Shown here: positions 1 to 5,761 of the stretch, piece by piece
How positions within the stretch are numbered: position 1 is the stretch's first letter
Layout: each line of letters starts with the position of its first letter
Assembly (NCBI GenBank): GCA_015222355.1
Contig: JADFVC010000067.1
Coordinates: 1 to 5,761 of the forward strand
Length of the DNA: 5,761 bases
Origin: Chloroflexota bacterium
GTDB taxonomy: Bacteria; Desulfobacterota; Desulfuromonadia; Desulfuromonadales; Geopsychrobacteraceae
Reading direction: 5' to 3'
The notes under the pieces: generated by a model
Told to the model about the DNA's origin: nothing
The model's input: only the letters and a program-made list of their open reading frames with translations
Database searches by the model: none
Position numbers and translations under genes: made by a program

Positions 1-116
1 AAAATCGTTTTTTTACGACGATCCAGACACATCAGGCGCGAGGCATCCCGCTGCGCTACCGGCTGTTGGGCGATTAACTCTTCCGGAAGTGAATAATCGA
101 AATCATTTAGTTGCAT
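1..116 (-). CDS. queA: QueA, S-adenosylmethionine:tRNA ribosyltransferase-isomerase, N-terminal fragment cut by the window edge
   Basis: Reading the minus strand from an ATG at 116-114 gives 38 codons that run off the left edge, starting [17 protein letters not shown] and continuing [11 protein letters not shown]. This is the typical QueA N-terminus: [33 protein letters not shown]. QueA is a cytosolic enzyme that transfers and isomerises the ribosyl part of S-adenosylmethionine onto preQ1 in the wobble position of tRNAs, giving epoxyqueuosine, the second-last step of queuosine synthesis. Only about a tenth of the usual protein of roughly 340 residues is visible, so the active region cannot be judged. 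The start is the only ATG that fits the family alignment. The Shine-Dalgarno is weak: GGA on the minus strand (127-129), 10 nt upstream. The gene is divergent from the c-di-GMP operon and is probably regulated separately. The identification rests on 38 residues of remembered family pattern. Confidence 0.85.
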   Translation of the reverse strand, partial: MQLNDFDYSLPEELIAQQPVAQRDASRLMCLDRRKKTI

Positions 117-147
117 CAAAAGACATTCCAGACCAGTAAAAACCAGC

Positions 148-175
148 GCTATAGAAAATCATAGAAAAATTGCAA
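148..175 (-). promoter_or_regulatory. possible sigma70-type promoter for queA
   Basis: On the minus strand, TTGCAA (170-175) and TATAGC (148-153) are 16 nt apart, each matching the sigma70 consensus at four of six positions. Initiation would fall near 141, about 25 nt before the queA ATG. A better -35 match, TTGACT (176-181), lies just upstream but is badly spaced for this -10. The stretch is AT-rich, so chance matches are likely. Confidence 0.25.
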
Positions 176-224
176 AGTCAAATTCTTTTGCCGAGCGCGG
201 AAGTTGATTAAAAAACAAAGAAAA

Positions 225-256
225 TTGATGCGTAAAGCACAAAAAAATCATATAAT
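225..256 (+). promoter_or_regulatory. candidate promoter for the c-di-GMP operon leader
   Basis: A perfect -10 hexamer TATAAT sits at 251-256 in an AT-rich stretch. The best upstream -35-like hexamer is TTGATG (225-230), but the 20-nt spacing is longer than the preferred 17, so the promoter may be weak or need an activator. Initiation would fall near 262-264, just before the structured leader, giving a 5' UTR of about 213 nt before the ATG at 477. I saw no -24/-12 sigma54 pair (GG-N10-GC) in the gap. Confidence 0.4.
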
Positions 257-268
257 TTCTTAATCTTG

Positions 269-360
269 AAAGTGACCTACAGTAAACAGGCTAACAAAAA
301 ACTGTTGGATTTCTAATCCTCCCCCGATAACATCTCGAAACCGGTAGGCTTTGTTTTTTT
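269..360 (+). ncRNA. candidate structured leader RNA ending in a terminator-like T-run
   Basis: Three nested inverted repeats can be traced. An outer stem pairs AAAG (269-272) and CCTAC (276-280), with a TGA bulge between them, to GTAGG (344-348) and CTTT (349-352). It encloses AACAG (285-289) with CTGTT (302-306), and a tight hairpin GGATT-TCT-AATCC (307-319). The outer stem is followed directly by TTTGTTTTTTT (350-360), as in an intrinsic terminator. A junction of short helices closed by a stem next to a U-tract resembles a riboswitch or attenuator expression platform. The order promoter (251-256), structure, gene fits that reading. I do not recognise a known class: the conserved c-di-GMP-I (GEMM) segments are absent. 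It could also be a small RNA ending here, or AT-rich sequence that folds by chance. The stems are short and no covariation is available. Confidence 0.3.
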
Positions 361-401
361 AATCGGTGGGAACTGCTAACTCGCTGGAATCAAAAAACAA
401 C

Positions 402-445
402 TCCTGCAAAAGCACTTTCCTCCATGGGGCGATGACTCTGCAGGA
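402..445 (+). repeat. 7-bp inverted repeat in the operon leader
   Basis: TCCTGCA (402-408) is the exact reverse complement of TGCAGGA (439-445). The 30-nt loop holds a smaller possible hairpin, CCTC-CAT-GGGG (419-429), with one G-T pair. It lies in the untranslated leader between the T-run and the start codon, so it may be an RNA hairpin or a protein-binding site. Function is unknown. Confidence 0.3.
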
Positions 446-453
446 CAGTATCT

Positions 454-467
454 CCCGAGGCGGGCGG
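454..467 (+). promoter_or_regulatory. weak ribosome-binding region of the HD-GYP gene, within a small hairpin
   Basis: The only purine-rich candidates before the ATG at 477 are GAGG (457-460), 16 nt away and too far, and GGGCGG (462-467), 9 nt away and a poor anti-SD match. CCCG (454-457) can pair with CGGG (461-464) around an AGG loop, occluding this region. An in-frame TAA at 468-470 rules out any start further upstream, so the ATG at 477 is well supported despite the weak site. Translation may be low or controlled. Confidence 0.35.
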
Positions 468-476
468 TAAATTCAG

Positions 477-2513
477 ATGAATTCCCTCAAAATCAAGATT
501 CTCGGCATCACCATCCTGATCACGCTCATCGCTGTGGGCGCCGCGACTTGGCACAATATGCGCACTCAGGCCCTGATGGTTGAACAGATGATGACACAGC
601 ACAACAAAATCCTTGCCAAGTCTATTCACAATAACATCACCACGGCGATGCAGACCGGTAACAATCAGGACGTCATCAATACCCTGAAGAAAATCGTCGA
701 TGAGTCAGCAATTATGTCACCACGTATTTTTGACGAAAGCGGCTTTATTCTGCTGTCATCTAACCATCAGGAAATCGGTCAGCCTGTTCCCGTTTTCGAC
801 CTGATGACTTTTCGCAACAACCCCGATGGATTGGCCTTAACATCTGAAAACGGTATCACCTACATCTCAACCCTCCCGATTAAAAACGAACCAAGTTGCC
901 ACAGTTGTCACGATCCAGCAAAAAAACTCCTGGGGATTTTCAGTGTCCACCTGTTTCTTGATTCACTACAGTCCCTGCAACAACAAGGCAAACAGGCCAA
1001 CCTCCTTTCCTCTGCATCGATTCTGCTGATTATGAGCATCAGCCTGGTCATCTTCATCCTTTATTATGTTGACAAGCCGATCCGTAAGCTGATCGTTGCC
1101 ATGACCGAGCTTGAACAGGGAAACTTCTCTGAGGCACACGTCCGCATAACCAGTTCACGGGAAATGTCCCTGCTCGCCGAAAAGTTTAACCGCATGGTTG
1201 AGCGGCTCGGCCGGCACCTCGATTCAACGCTCTACTTCGAGCGGGAACAGGCCACCGAGCGCGAAAAGATACTGCACAAAGACACACTGCAAAGTATGCA
1301 TATGACCCTTGAGGAGCGCCTCAAGGAAATTGAAACTCTTAATATGGCACTTGAGAACCGCGTCAAAGAGGTTGAAGAAGCCAACTTCCGCATCTCGGAT
1401 CTCGCCGGGATCCTGGAGGACCGCAACACCACCCTGGCCAAAGCGGTTAATCGCCTGTCAACCTTGTATGAAATGGGCTTGGTTATCAATTCAACCATGG
1501 AATTGAAGAATCTTTTCAACCTCTTGTTACACAAAACAACGGAATCGCTGCAAGCAGATGTCGGCTATATTCTGCTTTATGATAAGAACAGCGAGAAACT
1601 GGAAATTGGCGAGGTCCTCGGGATTCCGAGTTCGCACTACGACCCGGATAGGGAAATCCCTCTCAATCCGGGCGGTGTTTCCCACTGGGTCATCGAAAAC
1701 CGTGAACCGCTACTGATCAAAAGTATCGATAAGAATCGAGAATTTTCCCGCATGAGCCTGCTCGGCTTTACCCGCGATTCTGTCATCTGTGCGCCACTGT
1801 TTATCCAAAACGAAATCATCGGAACCATCACCATTGCCAACCGGGTTGACGGTTCCAGCTTTTATGAAAGTGACCTGGAAATCCTCTCGACAATCGCCGC
1901 CCAGGCAAGTGTTGCAATTAAAAATGCCAGTCTCTATGAAGAGCAACAGAGTACTTATCTCTCTACGGTTCAAGCTTTGGTCTCAGCCGTTGAAGCCAGT
2001 GATCCCTATACCCGAGGGCATTCCGAACGGGTGACCCACTATGCAATGGGCATGGCTCACAAGCTGAATCTTGCGGAAAACTCCTTCAAAGACCTCGAAC
2101 AGGCAGCCATTCTGCACGATATCGGTAAAATCGGCATTGATGGTACGCTGTTGCACAAAGTAGAAGTCCTTTCTCCCAGCGACATCGACAACCTGCGTCA
2201 GCATCCCCTGATCGGCATGCGCATTCTGGAGCCGATCCATTTCATGGCAAAAATCCGGGATATAGTCGGGCAGCACCACGAACGCTTTGACGGCAACGGC
2301 TATCCGCACGGCATCAGCGGCGACAAACTGCTGCTCGAGTCACGGATTCTCTCAGTGGCCGATAGTTACGATGCCATGACATCTGACCGACCGTACCGAA
2401 AAGCCTTGACGACAGAGGCTGCATTAAAAGAGCTTGAGACGCATGCCGGAAGCCAGTTTGATCCCGTCGTTGCGAACACCCTCATTGAGATGATCAGAAC
2501 CAAGCAACTTTGA
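477..2513 (+). CDS. membrane HD-GYP c-di-GMP phosphodiesterase with periplasmic c-type haem sensor, HAMP and GAF domains
   Basis: 678 residues. Order seen: transmembrane helix (about 7-24); periplasmic sensor (25-175) with one CHSCH motif (C141, C144, H145); second transmembrane helix (176-198); HAMP (199-250, P201); coiled coil (about 255-328); GAF (about 329-488); HD-GYP (about 492-675). CxxCH binds covalent haem c in the periplasm. The arrangement resembles the haem-containing PAS/Cache-like sensors of Geobacter chemoreceptors such as GSU0935 and GSU0582, so a redox or gas signal is inferred. The output domain keeps the metal and catalytic signature: H515 in GHSERV, H547-D548 in HDIGKIG, H576, H600-H601 in HHERFDGNGYP, and D629 in the VADSYDAMTSDRPYR region. 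HD-GYP domains hydrolyse c-di-GMP to pGpG or GMP. Residue 511, four before H515, is Tyr, whereas a Glu there supports a third metal in some family members. The gene abuts the GGDEF gene downstream. Domain calls are firm; the ligand is unknown. Confidence 0.95.
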   Translation: MNSLKIKILGITILITLIAVGAATWHNMRTQALMVEQMMTQHNKILAKSIHNNITTAMQTGNNQDVINTLKKIVDESAIMSPRIFDESGFILLSSNHQEIGQPVPVFDLMTFRNNPDGLALTSENGITYISTLPIKNEPSCHSCHDPAKKLLGIFSVHLFLDSLQSLQQQGKQANLLSSASILLIMSISLVIFILYYVDKPIRKLIVAMTELEQGNFSEAHVRITSSREMSLLAEKFNRMVERLGRHLDSTLYFEREQATEREKILHKDTLQSMHMTLEERLKEIETLNMALENRVKEVEEANFRISDLAGILEDRNTTLAKAVNRLSTLYEMGLVINSTMELKNLFNLLLHKTTESLQADVGYILLYDKNSEKLEIGEVLGIPSSHYDPDREIPLNPGGVSHWVIENREPLLIKSIDKNREFSRMSLLGFTRDSVICAPLFIQNEIIGTITIANRVDGSSFYESDLEILSTIAAQASVAIKNASLYEEQQSTYLSTVQALVSAVEASDPYTRGHSERVTHYAMGMAHKLNLAENSFKDLEQAAILHDIGKIGIDGTLLHKVEVLSPSDIDNLRQHPLIGMRILEPIHFMAKIRDIVGQHHERFDGNGYPHGISGDKLLLESRILSVADSYDAMTSDRPYRKALTTEAALKELETHAGSQFDPVVANTLIEMIRTKQL

Positions 2514-2527
2514 TAAGGTTCCTGCCA

Positions 2528-4654
2528 TTGCTTAATTTTCGTTACCAGAACATGTCTCTGACAAAGAAGATCCTGCTCCCTTACGTCCTTCTATTACTGG
2601 TTTTTGCCCTGGCCACAATCTTCGGCTCCAGTATGCTGCTTGAAAAACGCCTGGTCGACTCGGCGCGCGACCGACTGGAACATATTCAGGAGCATATTTA
2701 CGAGGATTTCAAATATCAGGAACAGATGCTCGTCCAGTATATTATTGAGGCAAAACACAAGAGGCCGGCACCCGTTGAAGAGCTGCAGCACTTTGTCAAC
2801 CTGCACAATTGGCATGTAACACTCAGAATCAATCATCTGGCGGATGAAGATTTTCCGGAGGATTACAAACTCCTTGCGCTGAAAGCCAAAAATTTACAAT
2901 CGCCGGTGACATCGGTGATCAAAAACGAGGAAGATCAGAGTTATATCATGACCACCTGTCTGGAAACAGAATCTGACAACTTCCTGTTTTTGCAACACCC
3001 CCTGGATTCTGCTTTCCTGGACACGCTGACCGATCACCACAACAGTGACGTTTACTTACTGGATGCAGCGGGCCAGATGATCGCGACCAACAGTTCGGCG
3101 CTTGACGAGCGGCCACACCTTTGCGTGAAGGATCTTGCCAAATTGGCAACCGGGGTTCCTCTGGCAATCATTCCTGACAGCGACAAGTCCCGGATCTTTT
3201 CCTATACACCTCTCCCTTTAGGTCATGACAGCGTTTTTCTGCTGGGAACCTCACAGTCCTTGAACAATATCGAAAATATCATCCTTGGACACCGTCTTTA
3301 CCTGTTGGGAGTCACCGCCCTGAGCTTACTGATTTGCTTCACACTCTATCGCTCCCTGTTGCTGCGTCTGTTCAAACCCCTCGATTCGCTGCTGACCACA
3401 GGACAAAAAATTCGCTCGGGTGATCGTACAAATAGAGTGACTATCGGAGAAAAGGATTCTTCACAATTGGCCGAATTGGCTTGTGATTTCAATCAACTTC
3501 TTGATCAGCTGGAGAAACAAGAACAAAGCCGGCAACAGCTGGGCCGTCAGTTGGAGCGCACCAAAGAGCTTGAAGAACACAACCAGCACTTACGCAAAAC
3601 CAACCTGGATTTGGAGGAGCGTGCTGTTACCCTCAAAGAGCAAAACCAGGAATTATCGTCACTCTTCCAAATCACCCGAACAATGACTTCATCGCTGGAC
3701 CAGCAGCTTATTTATGAAAAAATCGTGCAGGCGTTAAAAAGCGTCATAGACTGTTCTTCCTGCATGCTGCTGCTCTTGCGGCATGGCTCTGAGAACCTGG
3801 ATGCCGTCAAGGCTCAAGGGCTTTATGGAATCAACCTGAAATCGATCCACGTCGTGCTGGGGCAAGGAATCACGGGGGAAGCGGCATTAAACCAGAGGGC
3901 CGCCTACTGTGAGGATCTGGAAAAAGTTGCCGGCGGTGAATTGTATGGCAGTGAGGTCATCCGTTCAGGGAGCCTGTTAACAGTACCGATGGTCATTCAG
4001 AACAGACTCATCGGCATGATCAATCTCCATCAGACAAAAACAGATGCCTTCAACGCAAATACCCAGAAGATTGCCCAGGCAATCGCTAACCAAGCAGCCA
4101 TTGCCATCGAAAATGCCCGCCTCTATGAAAAAACCAAATCCTTGTCGGCGACAGATGAGCTGACCGGTTTAGCCAACCGGCGCCAGTTTCAGGAGTTTCT
4201 CTTACGCGAACTGGCCCAGTCGCGCCGCCAGAAAAACAGCTTTAGTCTCCTGATGATCGACATTGATCATTTCAAACACTACAATGATTTTCATGGACAC
4301 CTGAAAGGGGATATCGTCCTGAAAAAAGTCGCCATGCTCTTTCAGCAAAACACCCGAGAGGTTGATCTGGTGGCGCGTTTCGGTGGCGAGGAGTTTATTC
4401 TGCTCCTGTCGAAAACCGACAGACAGCTCAGTCTTACGGTTGCAGAAAAATTACGCATGTGCATCGAAAAGGAATACTTCGCCGGAGCCGAGGAGAGTCA
4501 ACCGGGACAGCGGCTGACTATCTCGATCGGCATATCCCATTTCCCCGGAGATAGCACCGACGTTTATGACTTAATGAATCTTGCTGACAATGCCCTCTAC
4601 GAGGCCAAGAAACAGGGGCGTAACAAATGTGTCAGCTGGGACGGGACAGTTTGA
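2528..4654 (+). CDS. membrane diguanylate cyclase with periplasmic sensor, HAMP, GAF and GGDEF domains
   Basis: Residues are numbered from TTG 2528 (708 aa). Order: transmembrane helix (15-38); periplasmic domain (about 39-255), Cache-like in size but unassigned and without CxxCH; transmembrane helix (257-279); HAMP (280-331, P284); coiled coil (about 332-380); GAF (about 381-534); GGDEF (536-704). The GGDEF domain makes c-di-GMP from two GTP. It keeps DELTGLANRR at its start, D578 and D580 in DIDHFK, N586-D587, GH at 590-591, GD at 594-595, and the signature GGEEF at 619-623. RxxD (R610-D613) lies five residues before GGEEF, the standard inhibitory site, so product inhibition is expected. 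Start choice: TTG 2528 has AAGG (2515-2518) nine nt upstream. TTG 2510 would overlap the previous stop by 4 nt (adding 6 residues) but has no visible SD. ATG 2552 would shorten the protein by 8 residues. It is probably co-transcribed and translationally coupled with the HD-GYP gene, and acts opposite to it. Confidence 0.93.
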   Translation: MLNFRYQNMSLTKKILLPYVLLLLVFALATIFGSSMLLEKRLVDSARDRLEHIQEHIYEDFKYQEQMLVQYIIEAKHKRPAPVEELQHFVNLHNWHVTLRINHLADEDFPEDYKLLALKAKNLQSPVTSVIKNEEDQSYIMTTCLETESDNFLFLQHPLDSAFLDTLTDHHNSDVYLLDAAGQMIATNSSALDERPHLCVKDLAKLATGVPLAIIPDSDKSRIFSYTPLPLGHDSVFLLGTSQSLNNIENIILGHRLYLLGVTALSLLICFTLYRSLLLRLFKPLDSLLTTGQKIRSGDRTNRVTIGEKDSSQLAELACDFNQLLDQLEKQEQSRQQLGRQLERTKELEEHNQHLRKTNLDLEERAVTLKEQNQELSSLFQITRTMTSSLDQQLIYEKIVQALKSVIDCSSCMLLLLRHGSENLDAVKAQGLYGINLKSIHVVLGQGITGEAALNQRAAYCEDLEKVAGGELYGSEVIRSGSLLTVPMVIQNRLIGMINLHQTKTDAFNANTQKIAQAIANQAAIAIENARLYEKTKSLSATDELTGLANRRQFQEFLLRELAQSRRQKNSFSLLMIDIDHFKHYNDFHGHLKGDIVLKKVAMLFQQNTREVDLVARFGGEEFILLLSKTDRQLSLTVAEKLRMCIEKEYFAGAEESQPGQRLTISIGISHFPGDSTDVYDLMNLADNALYEAKKQGRNKCVSWDGTV

Positions 4655-4680
4655 CTCCGATAGCAGCTTCGAGTCTTAAC

Positions 4681-4716
4681 GACAAAAGCTGAAACTTCGC
4701 AGTTTCAGCTTTTGTC
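4681..4716. terminator. bidirectional intrinsic terminator after the c-di-GMP operon
   Basis: A perfect 16-bp inverted repeat: GACAAAAGCTGAAACT (4681-4696), a TCGC loop (4697-4700), then the exact reverse complement (4701-4716). The core stem GCTGAAACT is followed by TTTT on the plus strand. Because the arms are symmetrical, the minus strand also ends its core stem in TTTT. It lies 27 nt after the GGDEF stop and would end the operon. It could also stop transcription coming from the transposase on the other strand. Confidence 0.85.
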
Positions 4717-4795
4717 CCAGCCATTTCAAGTCTGCCATTGATGGTCTCGCAAAAAAAGATACATTGGCTATTGCTCCGGCGATTAAACAGTTAAG
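4717..4795. other. non-coding junction expected to contain one end of the IS630-type element
   Basis: These 79 bp lie between the operon terminator and the transposase stop codon (TGA on the minus strand, 4798-4796). IS630-family elements usually end a few tens of bases past the transposase stop, with a terminal inverted repeat at a duplicated TA. The IS end is therefore expected here, but the partner repeat lies outside the window, so no boundary can be placed. Several TA dinucleotides are present, for example 4760-4761 and 4769-4770. Confidence 0.4.
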
Positions 4796-5761
4796 TCACG
4801 CAGCATAAGCGATCTTGGGATGCTTGAAATAGTTGCTTACATGTTTGGGTCGATTTTGCAGCTTTCGCATAAACGACCGGGTTTTCTTTGTCAACGCCTT
4901 CTCAGAACGAGCCGGAAGACCAGACCGGATACATTGCTTAAGGTCCCCATTGAGGTACTCATCGGGATTGAGTTCCGGTGAATACGACGGGAGATAAAAG
5001 ACCGCGATCTTCTCCTTGTTATCTTCCAGCCAGGCCTTAACGGCTTTGCTGTGGTGGACACGCAGGTTGTCCAGAATTAGAAACACCTTGCGGTCAGCGC
5101 CCTTGACCAATCGGGACATGAACCTGATCAGTACCTGCGACGTCATGTTTTCTTTGTACAGCATGAACCGCACCTTGCCACGGTTGGTGATGGACGAGAT
5201 CATGTTGACCCGGCTCTTGGTGGCATTGATCCGAACCACGGGCGTTTTCCCTTTGGGAGCAAACCCTTTGGCATTGTAGGCATCGTTCTGGATGCCGGTC
5301 TCGTCACCCCAGTGAATTTCGGCCTTTTCCTGCTTGGCGCGGGCCTGGATTTCAGGGTAGACCGTCTCATGCCACTGCGCAACGAGCTTGGGATTCTGCT
5401 CATAGGCCCGCTTGGTCGGCTTCTGCGGAGTAAAGCCCCAGCGCTTGAGATAGTCCGTGATGGTCCGCAGCGGCAAGTCGCGACCGTAAATCTGTTTGAT
5501 GGCCAGGCGAACGGCATCGCGGGTCCACAGGGCAAAGGACAGTTTCAGTTGATCTGGAGTCTTGTCAACCAGCAACTTTTGTATGCTGACCTCCTGTTCG
5601 GCTGTCAGTTCGCGCTGTTCGCCATGGCGACGGCCACGAAGGCCAGGCTTGATGGCTGCGAGACCGCCTCGCTGGTATTTTTGCCAAATGGTGCTGACGT
5701 GACTTTGGCAAAGACCGACGATTTCGGAGATAGCTTTGTTGTCCAGCCCTTTTTCACGTAA
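4796..5761 (-). CDS. IS630-family DDE transposase, N-terminus beyond the window edge
   Basis: The minus-strand frame is open from the right edge to the TGA at 4798-4796, with 321 residues visible. I number from the edge. Residues 1-60 form a helix-turn-helix region (starting LREKGLDNKAISEIVGLCQS, then HVSTIWQKYQRGGL) that binds the IS ends. A linker follows with LPLRTITDYLKRWGFTPQKP. The DDE catalytic core has D153 in HWGDETG, D231 in LILDNLRVHHS and E268 in PSYSPELNPDEYLN, with 36 residues between the last two, as usual for IS630. The C-terminus ends in the family-typical pattern of YF followed by YA. Members are about 340-350 residues, so only some 20-30 are missing. An apparent TTG start at 5575 is an internal leucine codon: the homologous helix-turn-helix reads straight through upstream of it. 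No frameshift or stop is visible and all three catalytic residues are present, so the transposase may be functional. Confidence 0.93.
   Translation of the reverse strand, partial: LREKGLDNKAISEIVGLCQSHVSTIWQKYQRGGLAAIKPGLRGRRHGEQRELTAEQEVSIQKLLVDKTPDQLKLSFALWTRDAVRLAIKQIYGRDLPLRTITDYLKRWGFTPQKPTKRAYEQNPKLVAQWHETVYPEIQARAKQEKAEIHWGDETGIQNDAYNAKGFAPKGKTPVVRINATKSRVNMISSITNRGKVRFMLYKENMTSQVLIRFMSRLVKGADRKVFLILDNLRVHHSKAVKAWLEDNKEKIAVFYLPSYSPELNPDEYLNGDLKQCIRSGLPARSEKALTKKTRSFMRKLQNRPKHVSNYFKHPKIAYAA

Noticed and set aside
361..470. Possible fluoride or GEMM-type riboswitch (GGGCGATGA at 427-435, leader of c-di-GMP genes)
   Set aside because: GGGCGATGA resembles the fluoride aptamer start, but the partner GCCC strand and the downstream pseudoknot segment are missing. 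The GEMM-I conserved segments (GCAAACC, GGGACGCAAAGCC) are also absent.
390..629. Minus-strand open frame of 79 codons over the leader and start of the HD-GYP gene
   Set aside because: It overlaps a firmly assigned gene, its protein has no recognisable family features, and it has no convincing ribosome-binding site.
1232..2309. Several open frames of 65-108 codons antisense or frame-shifted within the HD-GYP gene
   Set aside because: All lie inside a well-supported coding frame, have unlikely composition, and are explained as shadows of it.
4728..4765. Tiny minus-strand frame (MYLFLRDHQWQT) between the transposase and the terminator
   Set aside because: Twelve codons with no ribosome-binding site; more likely part of the IS end or flanking non-coding DNA.
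5573..5575. TTG as the transposase start codon
   Set aside because: The frame stays open upstream to the window edge and encodes the typical IS630 DNA-binding domain, so the codon is an internal leucine.
5200..5761. Alternative open frames across the transposase (minus-strand 5200-5535, plus-strand 5016-5279 and 5312-5761)
   Set aside because: The DDE motifs and the helix-turn-helix all lie in the single frame ending at 4796; the others are low-complexity shadows.

Overview
The window looks like a piece of a Gram-negative, anaerobe-type deltaproteobacterial chromosome, most likely of the Desulfuromonadales (Geobacter/Pelobacter/Desulfuromonas relatives). This is inferred from a periplasmic sensor domain with a c-type haem motif (CxxCH) fused to a signalling output, from two long multidomain c-di-GMP proteins in tandem, and from moderate GC genes with an AT-rich intergenic stretch. 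No marker gene fixes the genus.

Layout. At the left edge, on the minus strand, are the first 38 codons of queA (queuosine tRNA modification); the rest lies outside. A 360-bp non-coding gap (117-476) separates it from a divergent plus-strand operon. The gap has an AT-rich half with promoter-like hexamers for both directions, then a leader with several inverted repeats: a closed multi-stem structure ending in a T-run (269-360), an alternative helix that would form only if transcription passes the T-run, and two more hairpins, one of them at the ribosome-binding region. I recognise no known riboswitch class in it.

The operon has two genes. The first (477-2513) is an inner-membrane HD-GYP protein with a haem-c-type periplasmic sensor, HAMP, coiled coil and GAF, predicted to degrade c-di-GMP. 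The second (about 2528-4654, non-ATG start, no gap to the first) is an inner-membrane GGDEF protein with a different periplasmic domain but the same HAMP-coiled coil-GAF scaffold, predicted to make c-di-GMP. Both catalytic domains keep their key motifs, so the pair probably sets local c-di-GMP in opposite directions in response to different periplasmic signals. A 16-bp perfect hairpin (4681-4716) ends the operon.

From 4796 to the right edge, on the minus strand, is an IS630-family transposase. It is open throughout the window, and its extreme N-terminus lies beyond the right edge. The IS boundaries cannot be fixed because only one side is visible.
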